Part shown: piece by piece, positions 63,338 through 64,000 of the stretch
Layout of the letters: the number at the start of each line of letters is the position of its first letter
How positions within the stretch are numbered: position 1 is the stretch's first letter
NCBI RefSeq assembly: GCF_014879975.1
Contig: NZ_CP062501.1
Span: 992,001 to 1,056,000 of the forward strand
DNA from: Vibrio bathopelagicus
Lineage (GTDB): Bacteria > Pseudomonadota > Gammaproteobacteria > Enterobacterales > Vibrionaceae
DNA length: 64,000 nt
Direction: 5' to 3'
Notes under the pieces: model-generated
Told to the model about the DNA's origin: nothing
What the model saw: the letters and a program-made list of their open reading frames with translations, nothing else
Database searches by the model: none
Translations under genes and position numbers: made by a program

Positions 63338-64000
63338 TTAATGCTTAGCTTGAGCAGTGGTCTTTACTCTAAAGAGATCAGTAAATAGCTTAGCGATCAT
63401 CAATACAATTAAGATCGTGGTCAACATAAGCAATGGTGTTTCTATCTGATATATTGGTGTTAGGTTAAGAGCGCCAGAAGTCAGCACGACCAGCAGATTA
63501 ATACCAAGTATCCTATGAATCATAAGCTTAGGTGTTGCGAATACCTTCCATATCACTACGCTATTAGCGAAATAAAAAAGTGCGAGTTGCCAAAGTTCAC
63601 TCATCATTGGCATAACAAAGATGTATTGAAGCAAAATAATGGTACCAGTGCCGATCACCCCGAAAAAAGCATCTTTGATAACACTTGGTGGCATGGTCGG
63701 TAGCATGGAAGAAAACACACCTGCAATCATTGGGAAGATAAAACCACCTGGTACAGGTAGATATATCCAAACCAATAGCGATGTTACGAACATCGAGACA
63801 CCTTGTAAGACTTTTCTCCCATCCTCATTCAAATGTTGAACAAAGGTACGATGCTCGTGGTGCCAAGAAACTCCTTGGTTCTTACCGACCACATACGATA
63901 CGTCACCAATCAATGACTGGTTTGGCGCGACTAATTCTATCCGTTCCATATTTTGAATGAGAATTGGCCAATCAATAGGTTGTTCAAGCTCATCATAAGC
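63338..64000 (-). CDS. FUSC-family membrane protein, 5' end beyond the window
   Basis: The reading frame stays open to the window edge, so the Met at 63949 is internal and the gene is partial (C-terminal 220 residues). A cytoplasmic segment leads into about six membrane helices (VLQGVSMFVTSLLVWIYLPVPGG...), the second membrane bundle of aromatic-acid exporter/FUSC proteins such as AaeB and YccS. Export of aromatic carboxylates is the family's role. A reader should join it to the neighbouring window. Confidence 0.85.
   Translation of the reverse strand, partial: AYDELEQPIDWPILIQNMERIELVAPNQSLIGDVSYVVGKNQGVSWHHEHRTFVQHLNEDGRKVLQGVSMFVTSLLVWIYLPVPGGFIFPMIAGVFSSMLPTMPPSVIKDAFFGVIGTGTIILLQYIFVMPMMSELWQLALFYFANSVVIWKVFATPKLMIHRILGINLLVVLTSGALNLTPIYQIETPLLMLTTILIVLMIAKLFTDLFRVKTTAQAKH

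Overview
The window looks like about 64 kb of a Vibrio chromosome, most likely a Splendidus-type marine vibrio and probably chromosome II. This is inferred from moderate GC, closely packed genes with Shine-Dalgarno (SD) sites, and a gene set typical of vibrios: a split gcv locus with glyA, a GlyGly-CTERM serine protease, several RND pumps, TyrP, a TerC protein, paired RhlE-type helicases and many c-di-GMP proteins. I saw no prophage, transposase, CRISPR array, rRNA or tRNA.

Layout. 1-10,060: small metabolic and envelope genes (VOC protein, lipoproteins, a delta-type carbonic anhydrase, a LysE exporter, divergent SDR and LysR genes, a prepilin, a MATE pump, a GNAT, an alpha/beta hydrolase). 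10,197-17,581: glycine cleavage locus, with glyA-gcvH-gcvP on the minus strand and an XRE-cupin regulator plus gcvT on the plus strand. 17,846-23,016: secreted protease, XRE regulator, ArfB, YqaB-like phosphatase, membrane diguanylate cyclase. 23,334-28,017: formate-THF ligase (fhs), inosine-guanosine kinase, CreA lipoprotein and small genes. 28,078-38,421: HD-GYP receptor, HAD phosphatase, an RND adaptor and pump pair, a chemoreceptor and TyrP. 38,838-47,328: AcpH, an RhlE-type helicase, and a TetR gene divergent from a two-adaptor RND operon. 47,487-64,000: EAL phosphodiesterase, cytochrome b561-YceI, a formate/nitrite channel fused to CBS domains, LysR, DUF1097, a YbjD-type OLD-family ATPase, a cytosolic 5'-nucleotidase-family protein, a TerC protein behind a probable Mn2+ riboswitch, a DUF1127-like peptide, DUF1223, a second RhlE-type helicase and a truncated FUSC-family protein.

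How the genes work together. One-carbon metabolism is the strongest theme. GcvT/H/P and GlyA exchange glycine, serine and methylene-THF, and Fhs loads formate onto THF. Consensus-like PurR boxes lie upstream of fhs and in the xre-gcvT interval, which would tie these genes to purine supply, as does the nearby gsk. TyrP has a perfect TyrR box. c-di-GMP is made (GGEEF), degraded by EAL and probably degraded by HD-GYP proteins in this window. Two RND systems, a MATE protein and a FUSC protein handle export.

The least ordinary items are the FNT-CBS fusion with a ribosome-binding site and ATG at the join, the leader RNA of the TerC gene, an unidentified folded element upstream of the MATE gene, two leaders whose SD lies inside a stem, a Gly/Asn-rich insert in the YbjD-like ATPase, and several genes of 31-42 codons with good start signals. 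I did not find a convincing new multi-gene system such as a defence island or biosynthetic cluster.
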